Shown here piece by piece: positions 8,273 to 18,600 of a stretch of 64,000 nucleotides of DNA. Numbering within the stretch: the first letter of the stretch is position 1; the number at the start of each line of letters is the position of its first letter. A model generated the notes under the pieces. That model did no database searches. It had not been told where the DNA came from and saw only the letters and a list, made by a program, of their open reading frames with translations. This DNA comes from Phormidium tenue FACHB-1052 (GTDB lineage Bacteria; Cyanobacteriota; Cyanobacteriia; Phormidesmidales; Phormidesmidaceae): contig NZ_JACJQN010000019.1 in the NCBI RefSeq assembly GCF_014696675.1, positions 60,466-124,465 on the forward strand, written 5' to 3'. The position numbers and the translations under genes are program-made.

Positions 8273-10396
8273 ATGACCGGATTTTCCTCTGATGCTCGTT
8301 TGCCCCATAGTGACCCTGGCAGCAGTGGCCCTCGCAGCGACTTTCGAGGAGAAATCTTGCAGCGCGGCGGCGAAGAGCTACTGCTCGAAAAAGTGCCCAC
8401 CCGTTTCACCACTCGGCTCACGGCAGCCACGGCCTTAGAATCACTCCAAGAGCGCCTAAACCCTTTGGCGGTGCGCCCGGTGGCCGGAGGGCAGTTAGTG
8501 GAGTGGCAGATGGCTGAGAACGGTCTGGAAACAGCCCTAACCACGGCCCGCCAAGACCCGACGGTGCGCTTTGCCAGCCACGTATATCGCCTGGTCGATA
8601 GCCCGCAAACCTGGGTCTATCTCACCGACCAGCTCACGGTGCAGTTTGCCCCCGACACGACCAAGGACACCATTGACGCCCTGCTAGCAAGCCTGGGCAT
8701 TGCCATCGAAAACCCGCTAGAGGGCATGCCCAACACCTTTGTGGTGCGGGTTACCCCAGCGGCGATCGAAAATCCGATCAAAATTGCCAATCGGCTAATG
8801 GCCCTGGAGATGGTTTTGGCGGCGGAGCCAAATTTGGCCATCGAAACCGGCAGCCTCTATCGCCCCACGGACGATCGCTATCCCCAGCAGTGGCACCTGT
8901 TTCACAACGGTGGCGCTAGCTTAGCCGCCGGGTCGCACATCTCAGCGGAAGCGGCTTGGGATATTACTCGGGGATCCAGGTCGGTAGTGATTGCCGTCAG
9001 CGATGACGGGTTTGACCTCAACCACCCCGATCTCCAGGGGGTGGGCAAGCTGGTGGCACCGCTAGATCTGAAAGATAAAGACGCCCTGCCCCTGCCCGCC
9101 AAGCAGGGCGAAAACCACGGCACCGCCGTCGCCGGGCTGGCCATTGGCGAAGAAAATACCACGGGCATTGTTGGGGTGGCCCCTGGTTGCGCCTTTTTAC
9201 CGATTCGCACCACGGGCTTTATCGATGACGGGGCGATCGAGCAGCTGTTTAACGAAGCGGTGCGCCGGGGAGCCGCCGTGATCGTCTGTAGCTGGTCACC
9301 GGCGGCGAACTACTTTCCCCTCACCCTGCGGCAGACCAATGCGCTGACTCGGGCTGCCACCACCGGGCGCAATGGCAAGGGTTGCGTGATTGTCTTTTCA
9401 GCGGGCAACGCCAACCGCCCCGTCAGTGGCACCATCAACGAAACCCAGTGGCCCAAAAACGCGCTCAGTGGCCCCACCCGGTGGCTAAGCGGGTTTGCCA
9501 TTCACCCCGATGTGATTGCGGTATCGGCCTCGACCAGTCTGGGCACCAAGGCTGCCTATAGCAACTGGGGCGAACACATCGCTGTGGCGGCCCCTAGCAA
9601 CAACGCGCCCCCCAATATGGCTCTGCCCCAGGTGGGCAATGTGCCAACTGGGCCACCGCTGACCCAGTACCAGCCGGGGCGGGGGATGGTGACGAGCGAT
9701 CGCACCCAGGCCGCTGGCTACTCGGGCGACGACTACACCAACGCCTTTGGCGGCACCTCTAGCTCCTGCCCGGTGGTAGCGGGGGTGGCGGGGCTGATGC
9801 TCTCGGTTAACCCCGGCCTGACGGCCCGGCAGGTGCGCGAAATTTTGCAGGCCACCGCCGACAAAATTGTCGATCGCACCCCCGACCCCCAGCTCGGCCT
9901 TCAACACGGCACCTACAACGCCAGTGGCCACTCCCAGTGGTTTGGCTATGGCAAGGTAAATGCGGCGGCGGCGGTACGCGAGGCCCAGCGTCGGGCCTTT
10001 GCGGGGCGACAGCTAGGGCGGGTAGTGCAGCAGCAAAACCAAACCGCTCAAGACATACCTGACAACCAGCCCAATGGAGTGGAGAGTAGTATTGCTGTAG
10101 CCACCACCGGCACCGTAACCGACGTGCAGGTTGAGGTCAGCGCTAATCACGAGTTTCTGGGGGATGTCAGTTTCACCCTGATTGCCCCCAACGGCAGCAC
10201 AGTCCTGCTCCAAGGACGCAGCCTAGGTCGCCAAACCGAGCTGCGGACGACCTATTCCTTGCAAACGACCCCCGTACTGATGCGATTCATCGGCCAGGCC
10301 ACCCAGGGAACTTGGCGGCTGCGGGCGGTTGATCATGCCCCAGAGGCCACCGGCAGGCTGCTGAGCTGGACGCTAACCCTGGCAGTGAACGGGTAA
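8273..10396 (+). CDS. prcA: Subtilisin-like (S8) calcium-dependent protease with P-domain, PrcA type
   Basis: A 707-residue serine protease resembling the calcium-dependent protease PrcA of Anabaena and eukaryotic kexins. An N-terminal pro-like region (about 1-200) is followed by the peptidase S8 domain (about 215-560). The catalytic triad is complete: Asp about 244 (VSDDGFD), His about 282 (ENHGTAVAG) and Ser about 496 (GGTSSSCPVVAG), with the oxyanion Asn in VFSAGNANRP. A C-terminal P/proprotein-convertase domain (about 590-707) is seen in HEFLGDVSFTLIAPNGS and QGTWRLRAVDHAP. No clear signal peptide precedes the domain, so it may be cytoplasmic, as reported for Anabaena PrcA. The ATG at 8273 is the first in frame. 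The gene stands alone between divergent and convergent neighbours. Confidence 0.88.
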   Translation: MTGFSSDARLPHSDPGSSGPRSDFRGEILQRGGEELLLEKVPTRFTTRLTAATALESLQERLNPLAVRPVAGGQLVEWQMAENGLETALTTARQDPTVRFASHVYRLVDSPQTWVYLTDQLTVQFAPDTTKDTIDALLASLGIAIENPLEGMPNTFVVRVTPAAIENPIKIANRLMALEMVLAAEPNLAIETGSLYRPTDDRYPQQWHLFHNGGASLAAGSHISAEAAWDITRGSRSVVIAVSDDGFDLNHPDLQGVGKLVAPLDLKDKDALPLPAKQGENHGTAVAGLAIGEENTTGIVGVAPGCAFLPIRTTGFIDDGAIEQLFNEAVRRGAAVIVCSWSPAANYFPLTLRQTNALTRAATTGRNGKGCVIVFSAGNANRPVSGTINETQWPKNALSGPTRWLSGFAIHPDVIAVSASTSLGTKAAYSNWGEHIAVAAPSNNAPPNMALPQVGNVPTGPPLTQYQPGRGMVTSDRTQAAGYSGDDYTNAFGGTSSSCPVVAGVAGLMLSVNPGLTARQVREILQATADKIVDRTPDPQLGLQHGTYNASGHSQWFGYGKVNAAAAVREAQRRAFAGRQLGRVVQQQNQTAQDIPDNQPNGVESSIAVATTGTVTDVQVEVSANHEFLGDVSFTLIAPNGSTVLLQGRSLGRQTELRTTYSLQTTPVLMRFIGQATQGTWRLRAVDHAPEATGRLLSWTLTLAVNG

Positions 10397-10495
10397 GGCT
10401 TTGGGTAGATGAGATGAGGAGCCAAGTTAGAGGCCACCGCTGCGGGCGCTTACAACCCTCACAACGGGATTCACGTGAGCTTTGCAGAGCGGTCG

Positions 10496-11347
10496 TCAGT
10501 ACTTGACTAGCACGTAATCTTGCAAAAACTGGCGTAACCGCTGATCAAACTCATCGCCCGCCCAGTCAGGTAGGTCGTTGTGGTCGGCATCGGGCACCAG
10601 CCAGAGAGATTTTGGCCCAGCCGTAGCCTGGTAAAGCGCCTCGCTCATCACAGCCGGAACTGAGGCATCCGCTAAACCATGCAGGTAAAGCGTAGGCACT
10701 TTGAGGCGATTGACCTTGGCGATCGACTCAAACCGCTGGGTGAGCAGCTGACGCACCGGAAACCAGCGATTGTACTGCGAGAGGGTCGCCATATCGGCCA
10801 TGGAGGTGAACGACGCTTCAACTACCAACCCTGCCAGATTGGGCACATGGCTAGCCAGCTCAATGCCGATCGCCCCACCGAGGGAATGACCATAGATCAC
10901 TAATTGTTGGGGCATAACGCCTTGCTCAACCTGCAAAAACCGCCAGGCCGCCAGAGCATCTGCGTAGAGCCGCTGCTCGGTGGGGAAGGGGCCAGAACTC
11001 TGGCCATAGCCACGGTAGTCGATAGTCAGCACCGAGGCCCCTAGCGATCGCAGCTGTAGCGCCTTGCCCAAATTGCTAGACACATTCCCAGCATTGCCGT
11101 GGAGATACAAAATGGTCAGGTCATTGCCCGAGTTTGCTGGCAGCCACCAGCCGTGCAGATGCCCAGCCCCATCAATCGGAATCCAAACATCTTCGTAGAC
11201 TATGCCAAACGCATCCGGAGTCGCGCCCATGGCTGGACAGGGCAAATACATCAGCCGCCGTTGGGCAAACCACAGCCAGCCACACAGTGAAACATAGATG
11301 ACCCCTGCGATGCCCAAAATACCGAAGAGAAGTTTGATAATGGGCAT
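10496..11347 (-). CDS. Alpha/beta hydrolase, membrane-anchored (BEM46-like)
   Basis: A 283-residue hydrolase with an N-terminal membrane helix (residues 5-28). The nucleophile elbow is GHSLGG (Ser near 152), the oxyanion region is LYLHGNAGN, and the later Asp and His are in LHGLADASVP and PDADHNDL, completing a Ser-Asp-His triad. The block DYRGYGQSSG is typical of the BEM46/ABHD13-like group. The substrate is not known; esterase or thioesterase activity is the safest expectation. It is followed downstream by the 3' end of prcA in convergence, and gatA lies upstream on the same strand. Confidence 0.85.
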   Translation of the reverse strand: MPIIKLLFGILGIAGVIYVSLCGWLWFAQRRLMYLPCPAMGATPDAFGIVYEDVWIPIDGAGHLHGWWLPANSGNDLTILYLHGNAGNVSSNLGKALQLRSLGASVLTIDYRGYGQSSGPFPTEQRLYADALAAWRFLQVEQGVMPQQLVIYGHSLGGAIGIELASHVPNLAGLVVEASFTSMADMATLSQYNRWFPVRQLLTQRFESIAKVNRLKVPTLYLHGLADASVPAVMSEALYQATAGPKSLWLVPDADHNDLPDWAGDEFDQRLRQFLQDYVLVKY

Positions 11348-11490
11348 GGAAAGAATGGAGGAAGTAGGTGAGTAAGCGAATAGGGTTGTTAAAAACCAGT
11401 GACGGTTGCCAGAACCTGGCCCCTTGCTTGCTGCCTATTATGGGGCATGTGACCCGCTTCCCCGTACTCCCCTGTGCCGATTTTTCATCC

Positions 11491-12933
11491 CTAGGGCACC
11501 CGATTGTGCCACTCTGTAGCCTGCTCGTAGGCATAGCCCACCTCAAACAGCAGGTCTTCACGCAGGGCATTGCCAATCAGCTGTAGACCGATGGGCAGCC
11601 CTTGATTGTCGAAGCCGCAGGGCAGGCTCAGCCCCGGCAGCCCCGCCAGGTTCACCGGAATCGTCATTAGGTCAGACAGATACATGCTGAGGGGGTCGTC
11701 TACCTTTTCGCCCGCCTTGAAAGCCGTGGTGGGGGCCGTCGGGCACACCAGCACGTCGACCTGGCCAAAAGCGGCCTCAAAGTCTTGCTTGATTAGGGTG
11801 CGCACCTTTTGGGCCTTGAGATAATAGGCGTCGTAGTAGCCCGCCGACAGGGCATAGGTGCCGATCATAATGCGCCGCTTCACCTCAGCCCCAAAGCCCT
11901 CGGCGCGGGTTTTGGTGTACATCGACATCAGGCTGTCGTTGTTGTTGCGAACGCCATACTTAACCCCGTCATAGCGGGCTAAGTTCGACGACGCTTCCGA
12001 CGGCGCGATGATGTAGTAGGTGGGCAGACCGTAGGGAAAGCGAGGGCAAGAGATCTCTTGGATCTCAGCCCCAAGCTCCTTAAGTTGCTGAATGGCCTTC
12101 TCGGTAGCCGTTCTAACGGCGGGGTCGATGCCCTCAGCGGCAAAGGTTTCGGTGATAATGCCGACTTTGCGGCCCTTGAGGTCAGTCTTGAGGTACTGCG
12201 TGTAATCGGGTACCTTCACATCTAGACTGGTGGAGTCTTTGGGATCGTGACCGGCAATGCCCTGGAGCAGCAGTGCCGCATCTTCTACCGTGCGGGCCAG
12301 GGGGCCGATCTGATCGAGGGACGAGGCGTAGGCCACCAGACCAAACCGCGAAACTAGGCCATAGGTGGGTTTCAGCCCCACAACACCACAAAATGAGGCG
12401 GGCTGGCGAATGGATCCCCCAGTATCGGAGCCCAGGGCCACGGCGCATTCCCCAGCGGCCACGGCGGCGGCAGAGCCACCCGACGAGCCACCCGGTACCC
12501 GAGTCACATCCCAGGGGTTGCCGGTGATCTGGTAGGCCGAGTTTTCGGTAGAGCTGCCCATGGCAAACTCGTCGAGGTTGGTTTTGCCCAGGGCGATCGC
12601 CCCTGCGTCCCGCAATTTTCCAGTCACCGTTGACTCGTAGGGCGGCACAAAGTTTTCGAGAATCTTCGACCCGCAAGTGGTGCGTACCCCCTGGGTGCAG
12701 AGGTTGTCCTTGAGGGCAATGGGAATGCCGGTCAGCGGGCCAATGTCTTCCCCAGCGGCAATGCGGGCATCGACCTGGGCCGCCTGGGCCAGAGCTTGGT
12801 CAGCCGTCACGGTCAGGTAGCTGCGGATGGTGGGTTCCAGGGCTGCAATTTGGTCGAGGTAGCTCTGGGTAATCTCCACCGCAGAGCGTTCTTTACTGAC
12901 CAACTGTTGATGCAGAGCGCGGATGACAGACAT
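11491..12933 (-). CDS. gatA: Asp-tRNA(Asn)/Glu-tRNA(Gln) amidotransferase subunit A
   Basis: The 480-residue amidase subunit releases ammonia from glutamine for amidation of mischarged Glu-tRNA(Gln) or Asp-tRNA(Asn) on GatB. The amidase signature is complete: Lys in IPIALKDNL, the serines in [14 protein letters not shown], and the block [26 protein letters not shown] take ATG at 12933 ([11 protein letters not shown]), the usual GatA beginning; upstream in-frame residues to 12981 are not conserved. gatB lies 8.5 kb away at 21386-22888, so the subunits are not in one operon, as is normal in cyanobacteria. Confidence 0.97.
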   Translation of the reverse strand: MSVIRALHQQLVSKERSAVEITQSYLDQIAALEPTIRSYLTVTADQALAQAAQVDARIAAGEDIGPLTGIPIALKDNLCTQGVRTTCGSKILENFVPPYESTVTGKLRDAGAIALGKTNLDEFAMGSSTENSAYQITGNPWDVTRVPGGSSGGSAAAVAAGECAVALGSDTGGSIRQPASFCGVVGLKPTYGLVSRFGLVAYASSLDQIGPLARTVEDAALLLQGIAGHDPKDSTSLDVKVPDYTQYLKTDLKGRKVGIITETFAAEGIDPAVRTATEKAIQQLKELGAEIQEISCPRFPYGLPTYYIIAPSEASSNLARYDGVKYGVRNNNDSLMSMYTKTRAEGFGAEVKRRIMIGTYALSAGYYDAYYLKAQKVRTLIKQDFEAAFGQVDVLVCPTAPTTAFKAGEKVDDPLSMYLSDLMTIPVNLAGLPGLSLPCGFDNQGLPIGLQLIGNALREDLLFEVGYAYEQATEWHNRVP

Positions 12934-13086
12934 GGGACTCCTTAAAACTGATCCGGGGCGACTAAGGGTAACGGGCACCAAGGTATCAGTATAGGAAGGA
13001 TGGGGCGCGAAACGTCGTTTTTAGTTGAGTAGGTTGGTGAAGGCCCCAGCGCCTTGAGCTGATCAACTTGACTAAGCTGCCCGTAC

Positions 13087-13116
13087 AAAAATCCCGGAAA
13101 CCATTCGGCTCCGGGA
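13087..13116 (-). terminator. Intrinsic terminator after the Bax inhibitor-1 family gene
   Basis: On the minus strand a 7-bp perfect stem (TCCCGGA at 13110-13116 pairing with TCCGGGA at 13092-13098, given on the minus strand) closes an 11-nt loop and is followed directly by five T residues. It lies 38 nt after the stop at 13154. Confidence 0.8.
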
Positions 13117-13153
13117 CTTCGATGTAACAGGGAAAGTAAACCCTAGCAGCGTG

Positions 13154-13879
13154 CTAGTCGCGGTTGATGGCGATCAGCAGACGCAGAATGAAGACAAACA
13201 GGTTGATGTAGGTGAGGTACATCGATAGCGCCGCCGATAGATACTGCTCATCTTTGTAGGTGCGGGGCAGAATGAAGAAATCGACTACCGAAGCACCGCA
13301 GAACACCAGCACGCCAAAGGCAGAGATGGCGATGTCGAGAAACTGGGGAATGGGGCCGCCAAACATGGCGAAAATAAACTGACCCACCACCGCAATTAGG
13401 ATGGCAACTACGCCAATGCCGATGGTTTTAGTGAGAGCAAAGCCATCTTCCTCCGAGAGGTTAGAGCCAATCTGGCGAGCCGCAATAAAGACGATGCCGC
13501 AGGACAGCGCCGCAAAGCCAATGCCGGTGACGCCAACGCCAGACGTGCCTAGAGCAACGGCTAGCAGACCGCTGAGGGTGTAGCCCGTCAGCAGACTATA
13601 GGTGGCGAGCAGGGGTAGGGCAGTGCTGTTGTTGCCCTTGGAGGCGACGTTCATCGCCACAAAGAAAAGCACGATCTGGGCAACAAACGCCACCCAAAAA
13701 GTGGGCATAAAGATGGCTGGGTTGCTGGCCATTACGGTCAGGCCGCCAAAGGAACCGAGGGCGGTTAGAATCAGCCCGCCACCTACATAGGGCAGGGCGT
13801 TCTTGATAACGTTGGGGCCAACCAGGGTTTGGCCCTTGGCCTTGCTAATCGCTTCACGAAAATTGCTGGTATTACTCAA
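13154..13879 (-). CDS. Bax inhibitor-1/YccA family membrane protein
   Basis: A 241-residue protein with seven predicted membrane helices and a hydrophilic N-terminal 30 residues. The final helices carry the family pattern (GASVVDFFILPRTYKDEQYLSAALSMYLTYINLFVFILRLL, seen in part), including the YINLF-LRLL end typical of the BI-1 superfamily with its conserved Asp. Bacterial members (YetJ, YccA) are pH-sensitive calcium leak channels or modulators of FtsH. The link to calcium or FtsH here is inference only. It is a single-gene unit with an intrinsic terminator. Confidence 0.9.
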   Translation of the reverse strand: MSNTSNFREAISKAKGQTLVGPNVIKNALPYVGGGLILTALGSFGGLTVMASNPAIFMPTFWVAFVAQIVLFFVAMNVASKGNNSTALPLLATYSLLTGYTLSGLLAVALGTSGVGVTGIGFAALSCGIVFIAARQIGSNLSEEDGFALTKTIGIGVVAILIAVVGQFIFAMFGGPIPQFLDIAISAFGVLVFCGASVVDFFILPRTYKDEQYLSAALSMYLTYINLFVFILRLLIAINRD

Positions 13880-14159
13880 AGCCCTATCCTCTACGACGAA
13901 ATAGATTTGGCAAAATAGATTTAGGTGCCCAGGTCAGGGCGATCGCACAAGCTAAATCAACCGCCAACGCTAGCTTAGCCGCTAAACCTGAGTAACTGTT
14001 TTTCCTTATATAGATTTTAGTCAACTTTACTGAATTGGGTGGGTGGCCTCAGAGTGTGGATATCTACCCGCCAATTGGCGAAGAGTCACAGGCATCTCTA
14101 GGTTGAGAGTAGGGGCAACTACCATCGGGTTGGGGATCGCGAGGCGAAGGAGTGGTGGC

Positions 14160-14714
14160 ATGGTGGTTGAGGCCGATAAGAGTAAGTCTTTTAGAAGATC
14201 GGGGTTGAAAACCGTCCCGAGAGCAATCCCAAGGCGCTGGAGTTGGCTCTGGGTTGTAGCGGTGGCGATCGCCCTACCCTGCGCACCGATTGCCCAGGCC
14301 CAGGAGGGCACTACTGCCGAGCCCGACCGCATTATTCGCTCAAACCGACGGGTGATTATTCGGCAGTCGCCCAACATTTTTCGCCAGCCGTCAATTATTA
14401 TTCTGCCCTACCCCCGCCCTGAGCCAGAGAGCGAGCAGGTCAGGATCGAATTTGATGCCCGAGGCGACGACTGGGGTGCAGTTTACTTAAACAACCGCCT
14501 GGTATATCGCCCCCACAATTTCGATCGCCAGGAAACTCTCTACTTGCCCCCCGGCGGCTACCGCCTCGAAATTACCGGCGTAGTGCGCTCTGAGGTTTGG
14601 GCCAGCGGCTACCTCGACCTGGGCCGCGACAGCTCTCGGCTAGTCGTGATCCGCTTTTCCAAAGCCGAGGGCATTACGGTCTCGGGCAGCCCCTACGTGT
14701 GGATTCCGGATTAA
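14160..14714 (+). CDS. Secreted protein with PEGA-like C-terminal region, unknown function
   Basis: A 184-residue protein. The start is ATG at 14160, because AAGGAG ends seven bases before it; the frame remains open upstream to 14043 but without a binding site. An N-terminal basic region and hydrophobic helix (about 30-50, ending APIAQAQ) form a signal peptide. The C-terminal half (about 85-184) is rich in beta strands and resembles a small surface-display fold (VYLNNRLVYRPHNFDRQ, LPPGGYRLEITG), similar in pattern to PEGA repeats. I cannot name a family with certainty. It converges with pgi over a G-rich/C-rich inverted tract. Confidence 0.75.
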   Translation: MVVEADKSKSFRRSGLKTVPRAIPRRWSWLWVVAVAIALPCAPIAQAQEGTTAEPDRIIRSNRRVIIRQSPNIFRQPSIIILPYPRPEPESEQVRIEFDARGDDWGAVYLNNRLVYRPHNFDRQETLYLPPGGYRLEITGVVRSEVWASGYLDLGRDSSRLVVIRFSKAEGITVSGSPYVWIPD

Positions 14715-14716
14715 GG

Positions 14717-14784
14717 GTGAAGGGTAGGGGGTGAGGGGTAAAGAAATGGCCTAACCCCCTACTCCCCACTCCCCACCCACTCCC
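14717..14784. repeat. G-rich/C-rich inverted tract between convergent genes
   Basis: A run of GGGTGA/GGGGTA units (14717-14741) faces a run of CCCCTACT/CCCCAC units (14755-14784) across a short A-rich spacer. The two halves can pair with few mismatches, so the tract may act as a bidirectional terminator for the convergent genes. Four or more G-runs also give it G-quadruplex potential. Confidence 0.6.
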
Positions 14785-16374
14785 TCACCGCAGGGCCGCA
14801 ATTTTGATCGCGTCGGGATGGCCGGGGTTACCGTGAATGACCAAGCTGCGCTGGTTGGCATGGAGGTGGCGGGCGATCGCATAGATCGTCTCCACTTGAT
14901 CAGGCGCTCCCGCTGCGGTAGCCAGTTCACTTAGGGTTAACGGCCCTGAGCTTTGGGCCAGGGCGTTGACCACAGCCTGTTGCAGGTCGAGCACCCCGGA
15001 GGCGGCCAGTTTGCCCGCCTCAACCCCCGGCTGGTGGTAGGCGTTGATGTTCACCAGCGACGCGTAGAAGCCCACCGCCCGCTCATACAGCGCAATCATC
15101 GCCCCGATGGTGTGGGCATTGACCTCAGGAATGGTCAAGGTAATAGACTGTCGCTGATTTTCGTAGAGGGCTTTGCGGGTGCCCTGCAAAAAGCCAAAGA
15201 GAAAATCACCGCTGGTGGCACCGGGCTCCATCTCCACCGAGTCACCGGCCCGGTCTTTTAGCACCTCGATAAAGGTGACGAAGAAGCTGGCTACGCCTTC
15301 GCGGAGCTGCTGCACGTAGGCGTGCTGGTCGGTAGAACCCTTATTGCCATAGACAGCAATGCCTTGATAGACCAGGTTGCCGTCTAGGTCTTTTTCCTTG
15401 CCCAGCGACTCCATCACTAGCTGCTGTAAATAGCGGCTAAACAGCAGTAGGCTGTCTTTGTAGGGCAGCACCACCATGTCTTTTTCGCCTTTGCCGTTGC
15501 CCGCGTAATACCAGGCCAGCGCAATCAGGGCGGCGGGGTTGCGGCGCAGATCGGCCACGCGGGTAGCCGCATCCATCTCGCGCGCGCCGCCGAGAATGGA
15601 GCGAATGCTGATGTTTTGCAGAGCGGCGGGTAGCAGCCCCACCGCCGATAGCTCAGAGGTGCGGCCACCCACCCAGTCACGCATGGGGAAAGTGGCTAGC
15701 CAGCCTTCGCTGAGGGCCTGGTTTTCGAGCTTGCTGCCCCGTCCGGTAATGGCGACGGCCTGCTTGGGAAAGTTTAGCCCTCGCTGCTCAAATCGGGTGC
15801 GTACTTCAACCATGCCGTTGCGGGTTTCGGCGGTGCCCCCCGACTTAGAGGTAACGATCACCAGGGTGGTAGACAATTTGTCTTCCAGCCGGGCAAGAAT
15901 GCGATCGATGCCTTCGGGATCGGTATTGTCGATAAAGTGAATTGCCAGGGGCGGAAAATCAGGCCCTAGGGCCTGGGCGACAAACTGCGGCCCCAAGGCC
16001 GAGCCACCAATGCCAATGGAGAGAACCTCGGTAAAACGCTCTTGATCAGGGGGGTAAATGCCGCCCGTGCGCACCTGACTGGCGAACTGCTCAATGCTGG
16101 TCAACGTGTCGAGAATGTCTTGTTTGAGTTCGGGGGTGGGGGCTAGGTCGGCATCGCGCAACCAATAGTGGCCTACCATGCGATCTTCGTCGGGGTTGGC
16201 GATCGCCCCAGCTTCCAGCGCGGCCATATCGGCAAAGGCTTTCGCAAAGCGGGGTTGCATATCAGCGACAAAGGCATCATCAAAACCCATGCGGCTGACA
16301 TCTAGGTAAAAGCCCAGACCTTCGTGGTAGTAGAGCCAGTCTTTATAGCGTTGCCAAAGGGCGGCTGCATCCAT
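14785..16374 (-). CDS. pgi: Glucose-6-phosphate isomerase
   Basis: A 529-residue cytosolic enzyme interconverting glucose 6-phosphate and fructose 6-phosphate, used in glycolysis, the oxidative pentose phosphate route and glycogen metabolism. Sugar isomerase signatures are present: [24 protein letters not shown], and the catalytic segment with [13 protein letters not shown]. The length matches cyanobacterial Pgi. ATG at 16374 has no close competitor. It follows the cyclic-nucleotide-binding gene by 132 bp on the same strand. Confidence 0.97.
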   Translation of the reverse strand: MDAAALWQRYKDWLYYHEGLGFYLDVSRMGFDDAFVADMQPRFAKAFADMAALEAGAIANPDEDRMVGHYWLRDADLAPTPELKQDILDTLTSIEQFASQVRTGGIYPPDQERFTEVLSIGIGGSALGPQFVAQALGPDFPPLAIHFIDNTDPEGIDRILARLEDKLSTTLVIVTSKSGGTAETRNGMVEVRTRFEQRGLNFPKQAVAITGRGSKLENQALSEGWLATFPMRDWVGGRTSELSAVGLLPAALQNISIRSILGGAREMDAATRVADLRRNPAALIALAWYYAGNGKGEKDMVVLPYKDSLLLFSRYLQQLVMESLGKEKDLDGNLVYQGIAVYGNKGSTDQHAYVQQLREGVASFFVTFIEVLKDRAGDSVEMEPGATSGDFLFGFLQGTRKALYENQRQSITLTIPEVNAHTIGAMIALYERAVGFYASLVNINAYHQPGVEAGKLAASGVLDLQQAVVNALAQSSGPLTLSELATAAGAPDQVETIYAIARHLHANQRSLVIHGNPGHPDAIKIAALR

Positions 16375-16506
16375 CCTGTCACTCCTCGGTCTAAACCGTA
16401 TTCACTAACGTCCTGAGGTGCAGTTTAGGATAGGACGGCCACCGCTACAAAAAGGGTGGCTAAACATACAGCCTGGTCCCGGCAAGGCACCATGAAGGCG
16501 ATCGCC

Positions 16507-16890
16507 CTATCCATCACTCCTAACCGCCGCCTTGGCCGCCCGTAGACGGCTTGAGAGGCTACGAATTACCTCTAGGGCAAACAGCGGCGTCTCTTGTACT
16601 AAAAACTTAAAGTGAGCCTCATCCACTAGAGCTAGCCGACAGTCGGTCTTAGCCACTGCCGTAGAGGCCCGCACATGGGGAATTTGCACCAGCGCCCCTT
16701 CCCCAAACACGTCGCCAGCAGAAATGGTTTCAAACACGCGGCCACTAACCCACAGATCGACCTCTCCCTGAATGATGCCGTACATACAATTTCCCAAGGC
16801 ACCCACCTCAAAAATCGTATCCCCAGCCCCAAAGTCTTGATGGCTAGGGGTCGTCATCAACAGCTCAACAACTTGAATCGGTTTCAGCAT
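16507..16890 (-). CDS. Stand-alone cyclic nucleotide-binding domain protein
   Basis: A 127-residue protein made almost entirely of one cNMP-binding (CAP_ED) domain. The phosphate-binding cassette reads FGEGALVQIPHVRAST, keeping the Glu that contacts ribose and the Arg that contacts the cyclic phosphate, so ligand binding is likely. No DNA-binding or catalytic domain follows. It could act as a small cAMP-dependent adaptor. A class III cyclase is encoded 14.5 kb away in the same window; a functional link is inference. Confidence 0.85.
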   Translation of the reverse strand: MLKPIQVVELLMTTPSHQDFGAGDTIFEVGALGNCMYGIIQGEVDLWVSGRVFETISAGDVFGEGALVQIPHVRASTAVAKTDCRLALVDEAHFKFLVQETPLFALEVIRSLSSRLRAAKAAVRSDG

Positions 16891-17144
16891 GGGTTCGCTT
16901 CGCTCCCAGGAATTGTCCTCAAATCAGTGCCCCTACTCTCGCTCTGGATGGATTCTACCAGGGCGCAGCAGTTCACCCATGGCTGCCGCAATTCTATAGC
17001 CCGGTCATCTTGGAAGGTTAACCGCACTTTAAGTCTCTGTTTTTGCCGTCTCAGCAGTCCGAATATGAATGAAGCGTTTAAAACGCTGATATTGTTTTAG
17101 TCGTATACCGTATGGTCTTAATTAGAAATAAGGATTGAGGAGAC

Positions 17145-17579
17145 ATGGCTAACAGACAAACTCGAGATCGGGCGGTGAATTCCGCAGGTGGCTTCGCGAG
17201 AGACTTTAAAGAATTTCTCATGCGCGGCAATGTCATTGACCTAGCTGTCGCTGTGATCATCGGCGCAGCTTTCAATGGTGTGGTCACCTCGTTTATCGAA
17301 GATATCATCACTCCTGTTCTGCTAAATCCGGCGCTACAGGCAGCAGGGGTAGAGGATATTGCCAATCTTTCTGCCAACGGCATCAAGTACGGCCTGTTTC
17401 TCTCCGCTGTCATCAACTTTGTGGTGATTTCGTTCGTGATCTTCTTGATGATCCGCGCCTTTGAGAAATTAAAGCGGAAAGATAACGTTGAGGCCGCAGC
17501 AGAGCCCACCATCGAAGAAAAGCTCAACGACACCTTGACTCGGCTGGCCAGCTATCTAGAAAGCCGCCCCGAGCGATAG
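17145..17579 (+). CDS. mscL: Large-conductance mechanosensitive channel
   Basis: A 144-residue inner-membrane channel that opens under hypo-osmotic tension. The N-terminal amphipathic helix and first membrane helix read FLMRGNVIDLAVAVIIGAAF, the MscL signature, and the second helix follows at about 83-105. The C-terminal charged bundle is intact. ATG at 17145 is preceded by GAGGAG about five bases upstream. Confidence 0.97.
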   Translation: MANRQTRDRAVNSAGGFARDFKEFLMRGNVIDLAVAVIIGAAFNGVVTSFIEDIITPVLLNPALQAAGVEDIANLSANGIKYGLFLSAVINFVVISFVIFLMIRAFEKLKRKDNVEAAAEPTIEEKLNDTLTRLASYLESRPER

Positions 17580-17675
17580 AGCACATCCTCAAAAGCGGGA
17601 TTTCTCAGGGCAGAGGCAGTATTCAGCCAGAGCCGCTATAGTAAGGGCTAACTACCAGCATCTGCCCCGATTTCT

Positions 17676-17882
17676 ATGCCATCCCAACGCCAAAATCAGC
17701 TCATCGAGTTTCTTCAGACCGAACTAGCGGTGTCCTCTGAGGCGATCGCCATGGGATTGCGCAAGGCAGGGCAAGCCACAAACCTATTACCCATGGCACT
17801 GTGGCAATACGGGTTGGTCAGCACCGATCAGCTCAGCCAAATCTTTGACTGGCTTGAGGAAGTCGGCCCTGCTGCTCCATAA
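17676..17882 (+). CDS. DUF2949 family small protein
   Basis: A 68-residue soluble helical protein of the DUF2949 family found in cyanobacteria. Typical are LIEFLQTELAVSSEAIAMGL and the end TDQLSQIFDWLEE. The function is unknown. It lies 96 bp after mscL on the same strand and converges with ssb. Confidence 0.82.
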   Translation: MPSQRQNQLIEFLQTELAVSSEAIAMGLRKAGQATNLLPMALWQYGLVSTDQLSQIFDWLEEVGPAAP

Positions 17883-17917
17883 GCCCTAGGTATTCACCTG
17901 AGCTAAGGGGTTAGACC

Positions 17918-18277
17918 CTAGAATTCATCGTCGCTATAATTCATTGATGACTCGTTATCCCGGCGAGAGCCCAGCAGGTCTAGTCGATCTACTCGCACTA
18001 CCGGCTTTGAGCGCGCTGCACCGCTAGAGCGATCCTGCCAATGGTCTAGCTTCAGGGCACCGCTGATACCAATCAAACTGCCCTTGCGCACGTAGTTGGC
18101 CGCCACCTCGGCATTTTTACCCCACAGTTCGAGGTTAAACCAGTCAGGCTTATCGTCTCGGCTCGACCGTCGCCGCACCGCTAGGGTCAAGTTGCACACC
18201 ACCGTACCCGACTCAAAATATTTCACCTCTGGGTCAGTGCCCACGCGGCCTACCAGAGTCACCACATTAATCGTCAT
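17918..18277 (-). CDS. ssb: Single-stranded DNA-binding protein
   Basis: A 119-residue OB-fold protein. The beginning INVVTLVGRVGTDPEVKYF and the block DWFNLELWGKNAEVAANYVRKG are the SSB core. It has a short C-terminal tail ending SDDEF, an acidic tip like the protein-docking tail of larger SSBs. Two ssb-like genes are common in cyanobacteria; this one is of the short type, used in replication and repair. It is transcribed divergently from mreB. Confidence 0.93.
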   Translation of the reverse strand: MTINVVTLVGRVGTDPEVKYFESGTVVCNLTLAVRRRSSRDDKPDWFNLELWGKNAEVAANYVRKGSLIGISGALKLDHWQDRSSGAARSKPVVRVDRLDLLGSRRDNESSMNYSDDEF

Positions 18278-18600
18278 CGCTGATTGCCCAACACTTGTTT
18301 CAGCATTGTAGGCGAAACCTCAAACATCCGTCAGGAACACGGCGGCGATCAATGCCGTCATGGAGCAGGCTATGCATCTTTATATATTGGTAAGGTCGCT
18401 CTCAACGTTTAGGACCTGCTCCAGCCAGTTTAACGCCTTTGGAATTGCCCCTTGGCTTTTCCCCCTATCGATAAATATTTGATTACTAGACGCACTGATA
18501 CGAAACGTAATAGAATCCACTTCGATGTCAACGTCATCCCCTAGGGGCGTGCCTTAGCATTGGTTCACTGTCTTTTCTTGATGTAGGGGCGTTATTGCCT
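18278..18600. other. Divergent promoter region between ssb and mreB
   Basis: The 323 bp hold no gene. They must contain the ssb promoter (minus) and the mreB promoter (plus). An A+T-rich section (18430-18510) and a short palindrome CCCCTAGGGG (18539-18548) lie upstream of mreB. I cannot define a -35/-10 pair with confidence. Confidence 0.4.
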